Positions 43,686-52,833 of a DNA stretch of 63,274 bases are shown one piece after another. Position numbers and translations under genes: made by a program. Below the pieces are notes generated by a model. That model ran no database searches and had not been told where the DNA came from. It saw nothing but the letters and a program-made list of their open reading frames with translations. The stretch covers positions 1 to 63,274 of the forward strand of contig JAHEHJ010000010.1 of NCBI GenBank assembly GCA_024644655.1. Reading direction: 5' to 3'. How positions within the stretch are numbered: the stretch's first letter is position 1; every line of letters begins with the position of its first letter. The stretch comes from Flavobacterium sp. Its GTDB lineage: Bacteria; Bacteroidota; Bacteroidia; Flavobacteriales; Flavobacteriaceae.

Positions 43686-45364
43686 GGATTGAGGGGTTTA
43701 GCATAAAAGCCTTCTTTTAAAGAATGGCCTCTAAGTTGGGTTTGGTAATGAAAATATTTTTGGAAATATTCTATTTGTTCTCGGTTTACACAAGGTAAAG
43801 TTCCATTACCCGTTACCCAAAAAAATGAATTTTGAGTAGGGGAATAAAAACGTAGATTTCCGCTTTGAACTACATTGTATTTTGTCTCCCATTTCGAATT
43901 GGCATGAGGCAATAGAGTGTTTTTCATTTGAAAAACACTGCTTTTTGAATTAAAGGTATTACTTGAAATTCCGGTATAAGAAAGTGGAATAAATACTATA
44001 AAACATAAAATGAATCCATTAATACTATGAAGCAAGTACCTCCATTTCTTAATGTGTTGAGCCACAATTAAACAGATAAAGAAAATGGTGAAATGGATGT
44101 AAAAACGAAATTGTGGAGAGCTTGCTGCTATCATACAAAGGGATAGGGTACTGATGCCAAACAAGTGGATCGCTTTCCTTGAACTATTTTTAGATATCAA
44201 ATAAAAAGGAGTTATACAGAATGTTAACAGGGTTAGCCAAGCTATTGCACTCGTAAGACCAGAATGGAAAAAGTAAATTTTAATTAATTCTAGTGTATTC
44301 AAGGAATTGAAATCTATTCGTGACACATAAAAGTTATTTCGACTAGCTGCACTGAAGAAATACTCCATGATTTCGCGAGGAAGTGTCCAAGTATATGAAT
44401 TTACCCGAAATGATGTTAAAGGATAAAAAGGATATCCAGTAAGTATAGTGTTTTTAATTATGAAAAGTACTCCAGTAAGTATAGCGATACAGCCTAATGT
44501 GATATACTTTTTCTTTACTATTTGATGGTGTTGAAATACCATGAGAATTGGAATTCCTAAAAGTACTATAGCAGTTATTTTAATTAGAATTGCATAGAGG
44601 CATAGTATGCAAATAGTGCCTAATCGGTAAAGCTCATTTTCCTTTTCCCAATACAAGGAGAAAAGTATAATGCTAATTATATATATGGGTAAGTCAGGAG
44701 AGGGGGAGCTGATAAATTGAAAGAAAAAGATATTAGCTAAGGGGAGTAGTCCAATAGTCAAATCAAAAACTGATTTAGAAGTTTGATACCGGTTCAATTG
44801 TTTGAAGAAATAAAATTGGCTGAGTATTAATAAGTACCCATTTAAATCGTTCAAACGATCATAAAGAAATGAAAAGCTATATACACTTTGCGTTATATGC
44901 CATCCACTGGTTTGTCCTAAGAAAATATGTAGATTGGCTAAACCTTTGACTAATCCATATTGATTCAGCCATGAAATGGTTTGAATATAGTAGGATTCAT
45001 TATCTAAAATAAAAGGTTCAGATGCACTTTGAGCCAAAATCAAAAGAGCAATACCTAGAAACAAAATTTTTATCTTAGGTGCTAATTCGCGCCATTCTTT
45101 TAGGGAGTCCCATAGTAGACTGGAGTAGGTTGTTTTGTTTTTCCAATAAAGTAAAAAGGATAATAACACTACCACACACTGGAAGAATCCGTTAATTGGT
45201 CCAAAAACAGCCCAAAATCCAGCCAAAAGTGTAATCGAAAAAAAGCCTGTAATTGAAATAAGCGTCACATCCTTCGGACTAACACGAAGTACTTTATAAA
45301 CGGCTATTCCAAACGAAATAGAAGTAAAGAAAACGTACAGCCAACTAATGAGGATTACAACCAT
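43682..45364 (-). CDS. LIC_10190-type integral membrane protein, glycosyltransferase-like
   Basis: The 560-residue protein has a dozen or more hydrophobic segments across its length (for example FSITLLAGFWAVFG, ITAIVLLGIPILMV, FYIHFTIFFICLIVA). A conserved short extracellular stretch QSASEPFILDNESYYIQTISWLN resembles the Asp/Glu first loop of GT-C fold (PMT-like) transferases. It may transfer a sugar from a lipid carrier. Its gene abuts the LolD-like ATPase gene (4 bp apart) and overlaps TIGR02757. Confidence 0.75.
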   Translation of the reverse strand: MVVILISWLYVFFTSISFGIAVYKVLRVSPKDVTLISITGFFSITLLAGFWAVFGPINGFFQCVVVLLSFLLYWKNKTTYSSLLWDSLKEWRELAPKIKILFLGIALLILAQSASEPFILDNESYYIQTISWLNQYGLVKGLANLHIFLGQTSGWHITQSVYSFSFLYDRLNDLNGYLLILSQFYFFKQLNRYQTSKSVFDLTIGLLPLANIFFFQFISSPSPDLPIYIISIILFSLYWEKENELYRLGTICILCLYAILIKITAIVLLGIPILMVFQHHQIVKKKYITLGCIAILTGVLFIIKNTILTGYPFYPLTSFRVNSYTWTLPREIMEYFFSAASRNNFYVSRIDFNSLNTLELIKIYFFHSGLTSAIAWLTLLTFCITPFYLISKNSSRKAIHLFGISTLSLCMIAASSPQFRFYIHFTIFFICLIVAQHIKKWRYLLHSINGFILCFIVFIPLSYTGISSNTFNSKSSVFQMKNTLLPHANSKWETKYNVVQSGNLRFYSPTQNSFFWVTGNGTLPCVNREQIEYFQKYFHYQTQLRGHSLKEGFYAKPLNP

Positions 45365-45368
45365 TGAG

Positions 45369-46028
45369 TTACAAGATTAAACCATCTTTCATGATTAATT
45401 TGCGATCGGCCATGTTTGCGAGTTCTTCATTATGAGTCACGATGACAAAGGTTTGCCCCAATTCGGTTCTTAATTTAAAAAATAACTGATGCAAGTTTTC
45501 TGCTGAGACAGTATCTAAATTTCCCGAAGGTTCATCTGCAAAAATTACAGCAGGTTTATTTATTAAAGCTCTAGCTACAGCCACTCGTTGTTGTTCGCCT
45601 CCCGATAATTCGTTGGGTTTGTGGTTTGCTCTTTCAGATAAGCCTAAAAAAGCTAACAGTTTTTGAGCTTCTTTCTCTGTTTCTTTTTTTTCTTTACCCG
45701 CAATAAAAGCTGGAATACATACATTTTCCAATGCTGTAAATTCAGGTAGTAATTGATGAAATTGAAATATGAATCCTAAATGATTATTTCTAAATTTAGA
45801 CAAAGTCTTGTCATTCATTTTTAAAACATTTTCCCCATTAATTTCTAATGTGGTTTCTTTTGATTTTGCAGGATTATCTAAAGTGCCTAGTATTTGCAAT
45901 AAGGTTGTTTTTCCTGCACCTGAAGCCCCAACAATAGAAACGATTTCACCTTTTTTAATATGTAGGTCAACCCCTTTTAATACATGTAATGAATCGTAGT
46001 ATTTATGTATGTTTTTTGCAATAATCAT
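45369..46028 (-). CDS. lolD: ABC transporter ATP-binding protein (LolD-like)
   Basis: The 219-residue ATPase has Walker A ([11 protein letters not shown]), Q-loop ([15 protein letters not shown]), signature ([15 protein letters not shown]), Walker B ([13 protein letters not shown]) and the H-loop ([10 protein letters not shown]). The sequence is of the MacB/LolD class, which works with FtsX-like permeases to move lipoproteins to the outer membrane or to drive export. No permease gene is nearby. It is the first of a three-gene minus-strand run. Confidence 0.88.
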   Translation of the reverse strand: MIIAKNIHKYYDSLHVLKGVDLHIKKGEIVSIVGASGAGKTTLLQILGTLDNPAKSKETTLEINGENVLKMNDKTLSKFRNNHLGFIFQFHQLLPEFTALENVCIPAFIAGKEKKETEKEAQKLLAFLGLSERANHKPNELSGGEQQRVAVARALINKPAVIFADEPSGNLDTVSAENLHQLFFKLRTELGQTFVIVTHNEELANMADRKLIMKDGLIL

Positions 46029-46204
46029 GAATTCAATTTTTTACAAAGAAACAAAGTATTTTGATTAGTTGTATTCAAGAATGTAAATAAGAATAGGCCT
46101 ATTCTAAATGAAGTAAACCAATAGACCTGCATTGAATTTTGGTTTGACTTTATCCAATTTGAAATGGGTTCTTTTGGGTTATCTATTCAATCAGGGTCTC
46201 ATTT

Positions 46205-46246
46205 TAAAAGTCCATCATCTTTTATATAAAACATGATGGACTTTTA
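46205..46246. terminator. Hairpin, terminator-like on both strands
   Basis: A 14-bp perfect stem TAAAAGTCCATCAT and its complement, with a self-complementary loop core TTTTATATAAAA. It is about 180 bp upstream of the LolD gene and 170 bp downstream of serA. Confidence 0.55.
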
Positions 46247-46360
46247 TAGAACGCGACTGGATTATCTTTTCACCTCCCTAATGAATAAGGTATTTAATGG
46301 TCAAAGGAATTAATCGGGGCAGTTAGATTTGTTACTATTCCTCGTGTAAAACATAAAAAA

Positions 46361-46383
46361 ACCACGTATCTCACGTGGTTTTT
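46361..46383 (-). terminator. Terminator after serA
   Basis: A 9-bp stem AAACCACGT with a 5-nt loop, and a T run on the minus strand. It lies 30 bp downstream of the serA stop. Confidence 0.8.
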
Positions 46384-46412
46384 ATAGTAAGTTTACTTTT
46401 CTCAATATAGGA

Positions 46413-47369
46413 TTAGCTAATTTTCAGCAAACTAATTATTTGTTCGGCAAGCTCTGTGCCAATTCGATCTTGGGCTTCTAATGTGGCCGCACCAATATGG
46501 GGTGTTAATGAAATTTTAGGATGCATTAAAATTTGGATTTCAGGAGTAGGTTCGTTTTCGAAAACATCAAGTCCGGCAAACAATACCTTTTCATCATCTA
46601 AAGCTTTTACTAAAGCTACTTCATCAATAACTCCACCACGTGCACAATTTACAATACCCACATCTTTTCTCATTAAGTCAAATTCAGCTTCCCCAATCAC
46701 ATAACCTTCTTGAGCCGGTACATGTAGAGTGATAAAGTCAGAGTGTTTGATAACTTCTTCTAAGGGTTCAGTTTCAAATTCTACATTTATAAATTGGCCA
46801 TTGTAGAAATCTACCCGTACTTCTGCTTTGGTTAGAAATTTGTCGGCTGCAATTACTTTCATGCCTAGGCCTAAAGCCATTTTAGCTACGGCTTGCCCAA
46901 TTCTTCCAAAACCTATTACTCCTAATGTCTTACCTCTTAATTCGATTCCATTGGCATAGGCTTTTTTCAACCCGTCAAAATTAGTGTCACCTTCTAAAGG
47001 CATGTTTCTATTAGAATCATGTAAGAAGCGTACCCCAGTAAACAAATGAGCGAATACTAGTTCGGCCACACTTTCCGATGAAGATGCGGGTGTATTTATT
47101 ACGTGAATTCCTTTACTGCGTGCATATTCTACATCAATATTATCCATGCCTACACCGCCACGGCCTATTATTTTTAGACCTGGACATGAATCAATTAATT
47201 CTTTGCGAACTTTAGTAGCAGAACGTACTAAAATTACGGCTACATCATTTGCATTTATATACTGGGCAACTTGTTCTTGAGCAACTTTAGTTGTAATGAC
47301 TTCAAATCCTCCTTTTTCTAAAGCTTTTATTCCGCTTTTTGAGATTCCGTCGTTGGCTAATACTTTCAT
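46413..47369 (-). CDS. serA: D-3-phosphoglycerate dehydrogenase (2-hydroxyacid dehydrogenase family)
   Basis: The 318-residue protein has the NAD-binding fingerprint LGVIGFGRIGQAVAK, the Arg-region VNCARGGVIDE with the catalytic Glu further on, and the His in LTPHIGAATLEAQ. It lacks the C-terminal ACT domain of long SerA enzymes, as is usual in Bacteroidota. It oxidises 3-phosphoglycerate in serine synthesis. The gene follows serC by 44 bp on the same strand, so they form a serCA pair. Confidence 0.92.
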   Translation of the reverse strand: MKVLANDGISKSGIKALEKGGFEVITTKVAQEQVAQYINANDVAVILVRSATKVRKELIDSCPGLKIIGRGGVGMDNIDVEYARSKGIHVINTPASSSESVAELVFAHLFTGVRFLHDSNRNMPLEGDTNFDGLKKAYANGIELRGKTLGVIGFGRIGQAVAKMALGLGMKVIAADKFLTKAEVRVDFYNGQFINVEFETEPLEEVIKHSDFITLHVPAQEGYVIGEAEFDLMRKDVGIVNCARGGVIDEVALVKALDDEKVLFAGLDVFENEPTPEIQILMHPKISLTPHIGAATLEAQDRIGTELAEQIISLLKIS

Positions 47370-47413
47370 TTTATGATTTATTAAGAGGTTATGGGGATCC
47401 TGACCTCATGTTA

Positions 47414-48484
47414 TTATACTACTTTTTCTAATTCTTTCATGACGTTAACTAGCACTTGAACACTTTCAAGGGGTAGCGCATTATACATTGAGGCTCTATA
47501 TCCACCTACTGAACGATGACCCGGTAGACCCGAAATTCCAGCTTCTTTCCACATACGGTCAAAAATAGGGGTGTGGGTTTCATCCTGTAATAAGAATGTA
47601 GCATTCATAGTGCTTCTGTCAGCTTTCGCAGCTGTACCTTTGAATAAAGGATTTCGGTCAATTTCTGCATATAGTAGTGCGGCTTTGGCTTCATTTATTT
47701 TTTCAATTGCTGAAATGCCACCTTGATTTTTTAACCATTGAAGTGTTAGTAAACAGGTGTATACTGCAAAAACAGCTGGAGTATTATACATGCTTTCAGC
47801 TTTTATGTGCTTTTCATAATCTAAAATACTAGGAATAGCTCTTCCTGATTTTCCCAATATAGATTCTTTAACGACTACTAAAGTAGCACCTGCAGCTCCC
47901 ATATTTTTTTGAGCACCTGCATATATTACATCAAATTGAGAAAAGTCTAGACTTCTTGAAAAGATGTCAGAACTCATATCGCATACAACAGGTAGATTTG
48001 TTTTTGGAAAGGATTTTATTTGAGTCCCGAAAATGGTATTGTTGCTGGTGCAATGAAAATAACTAGCATCTTCTGGAATACTGAATTCAGTAGGGATGTG
48101 GTTATAATTTTGCTCTTTAGATGAAGCTACAACTACGGTATCTCCAAATAATTTAGCTTCTTTCATCGCATTGTTTGCCCATGTACCCGTATCGAGATAC
48201 GCAGCTTTTCCGTCTACTTTCATTAAGTTGTAAGGAATCATTACAAATTCTAAACTAGCACCACCTTGAAGAAATAAGGCTTGATACCCTTTACCTTCTA
48301 ATCCTAATAATTCCAATACTAACGAACGCGCTTCATCCATAACAGCTACGAAATCTTTGCTTCGGTGAGAAATTTCAAGTAAGGATAAATTAGAGTTATT
48401 GAAATTCAAAACGGCTTGAGCCGATTTTTCGAAAACCTCTTGTGGAAGTATGCAAGGACCTGCACTGTAGTTGTGTTTTTTCAT
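47414..48484 (-). CDS. serC: Phosphoserine aminotransferase
   Basis: I use ATG 48484 (MKKHNYSAGPCILPQEVFEK, 356 residues); the longer frame from 48508 adds 8 residues not typical of the family. The PLP lysine lies in VIYAGAQKNMGAAG; the end PGHRSVGGYRASMYNALPLESVQVLV is the SerC signature. It makes 3-phosphoserine from 3-phosphohydroxypyruvate and glutamate. It is the first gene of serCA. Confidence 0.95.
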   Translation of the reverse strand: MKKHNYSAGPCILPQEVFEKSAQAVLNFNNSNLSLLEISHRSKDFVAVMDEARSLVLELLGLEGKGYQALFLQGGASLEFVMIPYNLMKVDGKAAYLDTGTWANNAMKEAKLFGDTVVVASSKEQNYNHIPTEFSIPEDASYFHCTSNNTIFGTQIKSFPKTNLPVVCDMSSDIFSRSLDFSQFDVIYAGAQKNMGAAGATLVVVKESILGKSGRAIPSILDYEKHIKAESMYNTPAVFAVYTCLLTLQWLKNQGGISAIEKINEAKAALLYAEIDRNPLFKGTAAKADRSTMNATFLLQDETHTPIFDRMWKEAGISGLPGHRSVGGYRASMYNALPLESVQVLVNVMKELEKVV

Positions 48485-48581
48485 TGTAGTTGTGTTGAAT
48501 TGGTTCAATTGATAAAGCGCAAATTTCGGAAACTCGATTCAAAAAAACTTTAAGCTATAAGTAGCAAAACAACGAGGTTAT

Positions 48582-48595
48582 TAACGAAAACGTTA
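48582..48595. promoter_or_regulatory. Inverted repeat upstream of serC
   Basis: TAACG-AAAA-CGTTA, about 100 bp before the serC start. It could be an operator in the promoter region, but no regulator is known here. Confidence 0.3.
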
Positions 48596-48626
48596 TAGTT
48601 TATAAAATATGTTGCGAATAAAGCAA

Positions 48627-49685
48627 TCAAATATGAAGTAAGAAGTCTAAGGTGTTTACATGATCTGCATAATCCCAAAGCTTTGGTTTTTGAGTTTGCC
48701 CAAAAGGAATACTTTCAGGGGTATGACCATTAGAAACGATACATTGTATTTGTTCCTTGTCTTGTTCTAATTGTGCTAATAGAGGAGTTATATCTTCATA
48801 ATATTCATAAAACACGGATGAAATGGGAGAAGCATAACTATGGTCTTCTTTTAAAGTAATAAATTCATTGTCTAATAATTTGAAATTACTCATCAAAAAC
48901 ACAGCTTTGTTGTAATCGTAATTGTTAGAGTATTTTTCATAAAAAATCACATCTTTATATTCATAAATAGCTTTGAAAAAGGGTTGGAAGTCATATCCTT
49001 TAGGTACAAATAATTTGGACACATTACGACAACCCAATCCAAAATACCTAAAAATATCTTCTCCTAATGCAATTAATTCTTCATGCGTTTCTTGACCGGT
49101 CAGCAGTGCCACTGAATTCCTGTTTTTCCGAATAATGCTCGGTTTATTTTTGAAGTAGTATTCAAAATATCGTGCCGTATTATTGCTGCCAGTTGCTATT
49201 ACTGCATCAAAATTTTCTAGTTTTCCATCGGTAAACATGATGAAGTTTTCCATTTCAGGGTTTACGGCAATTAAGTAGTTTGCCAAAAACTTTATGAGGT
49301 GTTGGTCGTTTGAAGACGTCTTTATTAAAGCCTTGTGTCCTGAAATTAATACAGATAAGAAATCGTGAAATCCAACAAGTGGGATGTTACCTGCAAGAAT
49401 TAAACCAACGGTTTTAGATTGTATTTGAGAAAAATCATAGGGAGCTAACCATTGATTTAGACTTTGTTCTTGTAGGGCTTCAGCCCATGATTCAATGGAA
49501 AAATATACTTGTTCAGGAGTAAACCATCCATTGTGAGATTGAGATAAAGTAATGAGGTCTTCAAAATCATCAAAAAACACATTGTTGTGAAGTACAGCTT
49601 CGTTTCGGTTGTTTTTATCTTTTTTAAATTGGTTTAAAAACTTTCCTAATTCAACAAAACATTTTTTTTTTTCGATTTGTAACAT
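48627..49685 (-). CDS. Acyl-CoA reductase (LuxC-like)
   Basis: The 352-residue protein has the LuxC-type blocks: VGLILAGNIPLVGFHDFLSVL, KTSSNDQHLIKFLANYL and FRYFGLGCRNVSKLFVP, which holds the conserved Cys. The family reduces acyl groups to aldehydes. In Bacteroidota it often lies beside a ferredoxin and serCA, as here, so a link to redox metabolism is likely though unproven. It is divergent from the ferredoxin gene with a shared promoter region. Confidence 0.85.
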   Translation of the reverse strand: MLQIEKKKCFVELGKFLNQFKKDKNNRNEAVLHNNVFFDDFEDLITLSQSHNGWFTPEQVYFSIESWAEALQEQSLNQWLAPYDFSQIQSKTVGLILAGNIPLVGFHDFLSVLISGHKALIKTSSNDQHLIKFLANYLIAVNPEMENFIMFTDGKLENFDAVIATGSNNTARYFEYYFKNKPSIIRKNRNSVALLTGQETHEELIALGEDIFRYFGLGCRNVSKLFVPKGYDFQPFFKAIYEYKDVIFYEKYSNNYDYNKAVFLMSNFKLLDNEFITLKEDHSYASPISSVFYEYYEDITPLLAQLEQDKEQIQCIVSNGHTPESIPFGQTQKPKLWDYADHVNTLDFLLHI

Positions 49686-49692
49686 AGGTAAC

Positions 49693-49754
49693 TTGTATAT
49701 GAATGGTTTTGATTGTAATTTTGCACAAAATTAATTAAAATAAAGCTATGGCAA
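49693..49754. promoter_or_regulatory. Back-to-back divergent promoters of acyl-CoA reductase and ferredoxin
   Basis: The plus-strand promoter is TTG 49693-49695, 20 bp, TAATTTTG 49716-49723. The minus-strand one is TTG (49754-49752), 18 bp, TAATTTTG (49733-49726). The two -7 boxes face each other with two bases between them and together form a palindrome. Confidence 0.7.
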
Positions 49755-50098
49755 TCATTATAACTGACGAATGTATTAATTGTGGAGCATGTGAACCTGA
49801 ATGTCCTAATACCGCTATTTATGAGGGTGCTGATGATTGGAGATATAAAGACGGTACTAAGTTATCGGGAAAAGTAATATTACCTGATGGAACTGAAGTT
49901 GATGCTGATGCTGCTCAAACTCCAATTTCAGATGATATCTATTATATAGTACCCAGTAAATGTACTGAATGTAAAGGATTTCATGAAGAACCCCAATGCG
50001 CTGCGGTTTGTCCAGTTGATTGTTGTATACCTGATGATAATCATAAAGACAGTGAAGAAACACTCCTCAATAGACAATCATTTTTGCATAATGAATAA
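49748..50098 (+). CDS. 4Fe-4S dicluster ferredoxin
   Basis: The 116-residue protein carries [19 protein letters not shown] near the N terminus and [22 protein letters not shown] in the second half, giving two 4Fe-4S clusters in a ferredoxin of the type with a long insert in the middle. It transfers electrons at low potential in the cytoplasm. It is monocistronic, with its own terminator. Confidence 0.95.
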   Translation: MAIIITDECINCGACEPECPNTAIYEGADDWRYKDGTKLSGKVILPDGTEVDADAAQTPISDDIYYIVPSKCTECKGFHEEPQCAAVCPVDCCIPDDNHKDSEETLLNRQSFLHNE

Positions 50099-50104
50099 AT
50101 TACT

Positions 50105-50132
50105 AGCCCTTTTTAACGAAGGGCTTTTTTTT
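50105..50132 (+). terminator. Terminator after the ferredoxin gene
   Basis: 7-bp stem AGCCCTT/AAGGGCT with a 7-nt loop, then an 8-base T run, 7 bp after the stop. Confidence 0.8.
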
Positions 50133-50250
50133 GCTTTCTAGTAAAGTTATTGCTTTAATTAAAAGCAGGGGAACTATTACGCTTCAAAAAAGAAGTAAAT
50201 CTTAGGTGAATAAATTCTTTTTGTTAAATTTGTTATGTACCCAATTCAAT

Positions 50251-51417
50251 ATGAAAGTTAAATTACTCTTTTTCCTTTTGTTTGTTAGTCTTAGTGTTTG
50301 GTCTCAAAACACGGAGAAAACCATTACGTTATTGAATTCGGAGACGAACTTGCCAGTCGAAGACGCCACAGTATTTATTGTAAAAACCAAACAATCTTTT
50401 TTAAGCAATTCAGATGGAGTAGTAACATTCGTTATTAACGGTAATTCCAATATTCAAATAACACACTCTTCTTTTGTATCAGTCACTGTTCGTGCTACAA
50501 CTTTGAAACAAATGAATACAGTTGTTTACTTAAAAAGCACTGTAAATGATTTGGATGAGATAATTGTAACAAAAAAACATCCCCAAAAAATTCTCAAAGA
50601 AATTGTAGAAAACTCCATTCATAAATTAAGTGTGCCAGCCCGGTTGAAAGTATATTCTCGCGAGTTTTTTAAATTGAATGGAAAGTATACCTATTATAAT
50701 GATGGATTGATGAATTTCCAATTGCGCGGTAACAGTTCTAATTTTAAAACGGATATATTGGTCGAGCAAAATCGTTCTTTTGGATTAATTAGTGATGAAA
50801 TAGGGGCAGATGCACTGGGGTATAATCTTAATGATATCATGCAGAATTATTATAACTTCAAGTATTTGAACCCAGTCTTGATTTCTAGTGGAAAAAAAGA
50901 ATATGATTTTATAATTAAGGGTTACAAAGCAAATGATGAATACAATGTGATGTTAATTACCCCTTTAGAGAATGTAGATGAATTGCGTGATGATATTCGA
51001 ATAGTATATGATCATAAAAGAAAAATCATTATTGAAATCAGCTCTTTTGTTTCTCCAACAACCATTGCTAGAGTTAAAGATAAGAGTGCAGTTGGCTCTA
51101 AGAATATCTACAAATCAATATTTAAAAATATATATAAGTATGAAAATTCCAATTATTACTTAGTAAGTTCTAAGGAAGAAATTGGTTTTGAACGCATCGA
51201 TAAAGATAAAAAAACTGATATTGAAGTGAGAAACTATTTTGTCACTACAAATTTTAATAGTCGTAATTTCACCTATAAAGACAGTGATGTATTTAAAGAT
51301 AAGACTCTCTATAATAAAAGCAACGTAATCCTCTCCGATTATTGGAATATTTCAGGATTAACAGCAACCGAAGAAGAAAAAGAAATCATCGTAAATCTTC
51401 AAGATAGAGAGCCGTAA
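50251..51417 (+). CDS. Secreted carboxypeptidase-regulatory-like domain protein of unknown function
   Basis: I start at ATG 50251 (388 residues), where a signal peptide begins (MKVKLLFFLLFVSLSVWSQ); an upstream GTG at 50206 is less likely. The N-terminal 90 residues are a CarboxypepD_reg-like beta domain (TITLLNSETNLPVEDATVFI…LDEIIVTKK), as in TonB-receptor N termini, followed by a beta-rich region with no barrel signature. It is probably a periplasmic or outer-membrane-associated protein. Function unknown. Confidence 0.7.
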   Translation: MKVKLLFFLLFVSLSVWSQNTEKTITLLNSETNLPVEDATVFIVKTKQSFLSNSDGVVTFVINGNSNIQITHSSFVSVTVRATTLKQMNTVVYLKSTVNDLDEIIVTKKHPQKILKEIVENSIHKLSVPARLKVYSREFFKLNGKYTYYNDGLMNFQLRGNSSNFKTDILVEQNRSFGLISDEIGADALGYNLNDIMQNYYNFKYLNPVLISSGKKEYDFIIKGYKANDEYNVMLITPLENVDELRDDIRIVYDHKRKIIIEISSFVSPTTIARVKDKSAVGSKNIYKSIFKNIYKYENSNYYLVSSKEEIGFERIDKDKKTDIEVRNYFVTTNFNSRNFTYKDSDVFKDKTLYNKSNVILSDYWNISGLTATEEEKEIIVNLQDREP

Positions 51418-51458
51418 GCCTCCATTTGTTTAAATAAAGAATTCCAAATACACTTGCT

Positions 51459-51489
51459 TTTGATACTTAGTATTAATACCCTATATTTG
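51459..51489 (+). promoter_or_regulatory. Promoter of ychF
   Basis: TTTG (51459-51462), 19 bp and TATATTTG (51482-51489) match the Bacteroidota consensus exactly. The ATG is 23 bp downstream. Confidence 0.85.
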
Positions 51490-51511
51490 CACACTTTTTA
51501 TACTAAAAACC

Positions 51512-52606
51512 ATGAAAGCAGGAATTGTAGGATTACCAAATGTTGGAAAATCAACCTTATTTAATTGTTTGTCAAACGCCAAAGCGCAAAGTGCAAACTT
51601 TCCTTTTTGTACCATAGAACCTAATATTGGAGTTGTTAATGTGCCCGATCCTCGAATGATACGATTGGAAGAATTGGTTAATCCTGAGCGGGTTCAAATG
51701 GCTACAGTAGATATAGTTGATATTGCAGGATTGGTAAAAGGAGCTAGTAAAGGAGAGGGGTTAGGAAATCAATTTTTAGCTAATATTAGAGAATGTAACG
51801 CAATTATTCATGTGTTGCGTTGTTTTGATAATGATAATATAGTACACGTAGACGGAAACGTGAATCCGATACGAGATAAAGAAACTATAGATATAGAGTT
51901 GCAATTGAAAGACTTGGAAACTGTTGAAAAACGGTTAGAGAAAGTAAATCGTGCAGCCAAAACAGGGAATAAAGAGGCACAAGTTGAAAAGGCTTTTTTA
52001 GACCGTATTCGTGAAGCTCTATTGCAAGCAAAATCAGCTCGTACAGTTTTGCCTCAAAATCAAGATGAAGTGGAATTGATGGAAGATTTCCAATTGATTA
52101 CTACTAAACCAGTATTGTATGTATGTAATGTGGATGAAGATTCAGCAGTTTCAGGAAATAAATATGTAGACCAAGTGCGTGAATTGGTAAAGGATGAAGA
52201 AGCAGAAGTAATTATTTTATCTGTTGGGGCAGAAGCCGATATAACAGAATTAGAGAGCTATGAAGAACGTCAAGTATTCTTAGAAGATATGGGTTTAACT
52301 GAGCCAGGTTCGGCCGTGTTAATTCGTGCAGCCTATAAGTTGTTAAAATTACAAACCTATTTTACGGCTGGAGTTAAGGAAGTGCGTGCATGGACCATAA
52401 ACATTGGCGATACAGCACCTAAAGCAGCAGGAGTAATTCATACTGATTTTGAAAAAGGATTTATTCGTGCAGAAGTAATAGCGTATGAAGATTTTTCTCA
52501 TTTTGGATCAGAAGCAAAAGTAAAAGAAGCGGGTAAATTACGAGTGGAAGGAAAAGAGTATATTGTTAAAGATGGTGATGTAATGCATTTCCGTTTCAAC
52601 GTATAA
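51512..52606 (+). CDS. ychF: Redox-regulated ATPase YchF (Obg-like)
   Basis: The 364-residue protein has the P-loop GLPNVGKSTLFN, the G3 site DIVDIAGLVKGASKGEGLGNQFL and the switched G4 (CNVDE) of YchF, which prefers ATP to GTP. The C-terminal TGS-like domain (TINIGDTAPKAAGVIHTDFEKGFIRAEVI) is present. It is a translation-linked ATPase with roles in stress. It is monocistronic, with a consensus promoter and a terminator. Confidence 0.97.
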   Translation: MKAGIVGLPNVGKSTLFNCLSNAKAQSANFPFCTIEPNIGVVNVPDPRMIRLEELVNPERVQMATVDIVDIAGLVKGASKGEGLGNQFLANIRECNAIIHVLRCFDNDNIVHVDGNVNPIRDKETIDIELQLKDLETVEKRLEKVNRAAKTGNKEAQVEKAFLDRIREALLQAKSARTVLPQNQDEVELMEDFQLITTKPVLYVCNVDEDSAVSGNKYVDQVRELVKDEEAEVIILSVGAEADITELESYEERQVFLEDMGLTEPGSAVLIRAAYKLLKLQTYFTAGVKEVRAWTINIGDTAPKAAGVIHTDFEKGFIRAEVIAYEDFSHFGSEAKVKEAGKLRVEGKEYIVKDGDVMHFRFNV

Positions 52607-52626
52607 TATCGAAATAAAACAAAACA

Positions 52627-52658
52627 AAAAAGCTGTTGGTTACTATCAACAGCTTTTT
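52627..52658 (+). terminator. Terminator after ychF
   Basis: 12-bp perfect stem AAAAAGCTGTTG with an 8-nt loop and T run, 20 bp after the stop. Confidence 0.85.
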
Positions 52659-52798
52659 TTGTTTTTAGGTCGAATAATCAGTTGGTTTTTTACTAAAATT
52701 TGTCAAAAACATTCTTAATAACTTTGATAAATATCATTTCAAAAATCCTTGTATTTCCACTATATTAGCACACCCAAGGTTAGTGCACAAAGCAAAGA

Positions 52799-52818
52799 CC
52801 GAACTGAACGAAGTTAAA
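52799..52818. repeat. 20-bp copy of the ssrA-flank repeat motif before parE
   Basis: Exact reverse complement of 7957-7976. It lies within the leader of parE, in a stretch that is open in the parE frame but not conserved. Confidence 0.65.
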
Positions 52819-52833
52819 ATCGATAGTTTTAAA

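Larger units (their letters stand above)
46029..46412. other. Intergenic region with hairpins, no gene seen
   Basis: A 384-bp gap. It holds a 16-bp perfect palindrome AGAATAGGCCTATTCT (46090-46105), a long hairpin (46205-46246) and the serA terminator (46361-46383). The 110 bp between the last two hairpins is neither a good open frame nor a recognised RNA; a small RNA is possible. Confidence 0.5.

Noticed and set aside
52783..52833. 17-residue N-terminal extension of ParE from GTG 52783
   Set aside because: The stretch is mostly the dispersed 20-bp repeat and family members start near MSEQ.
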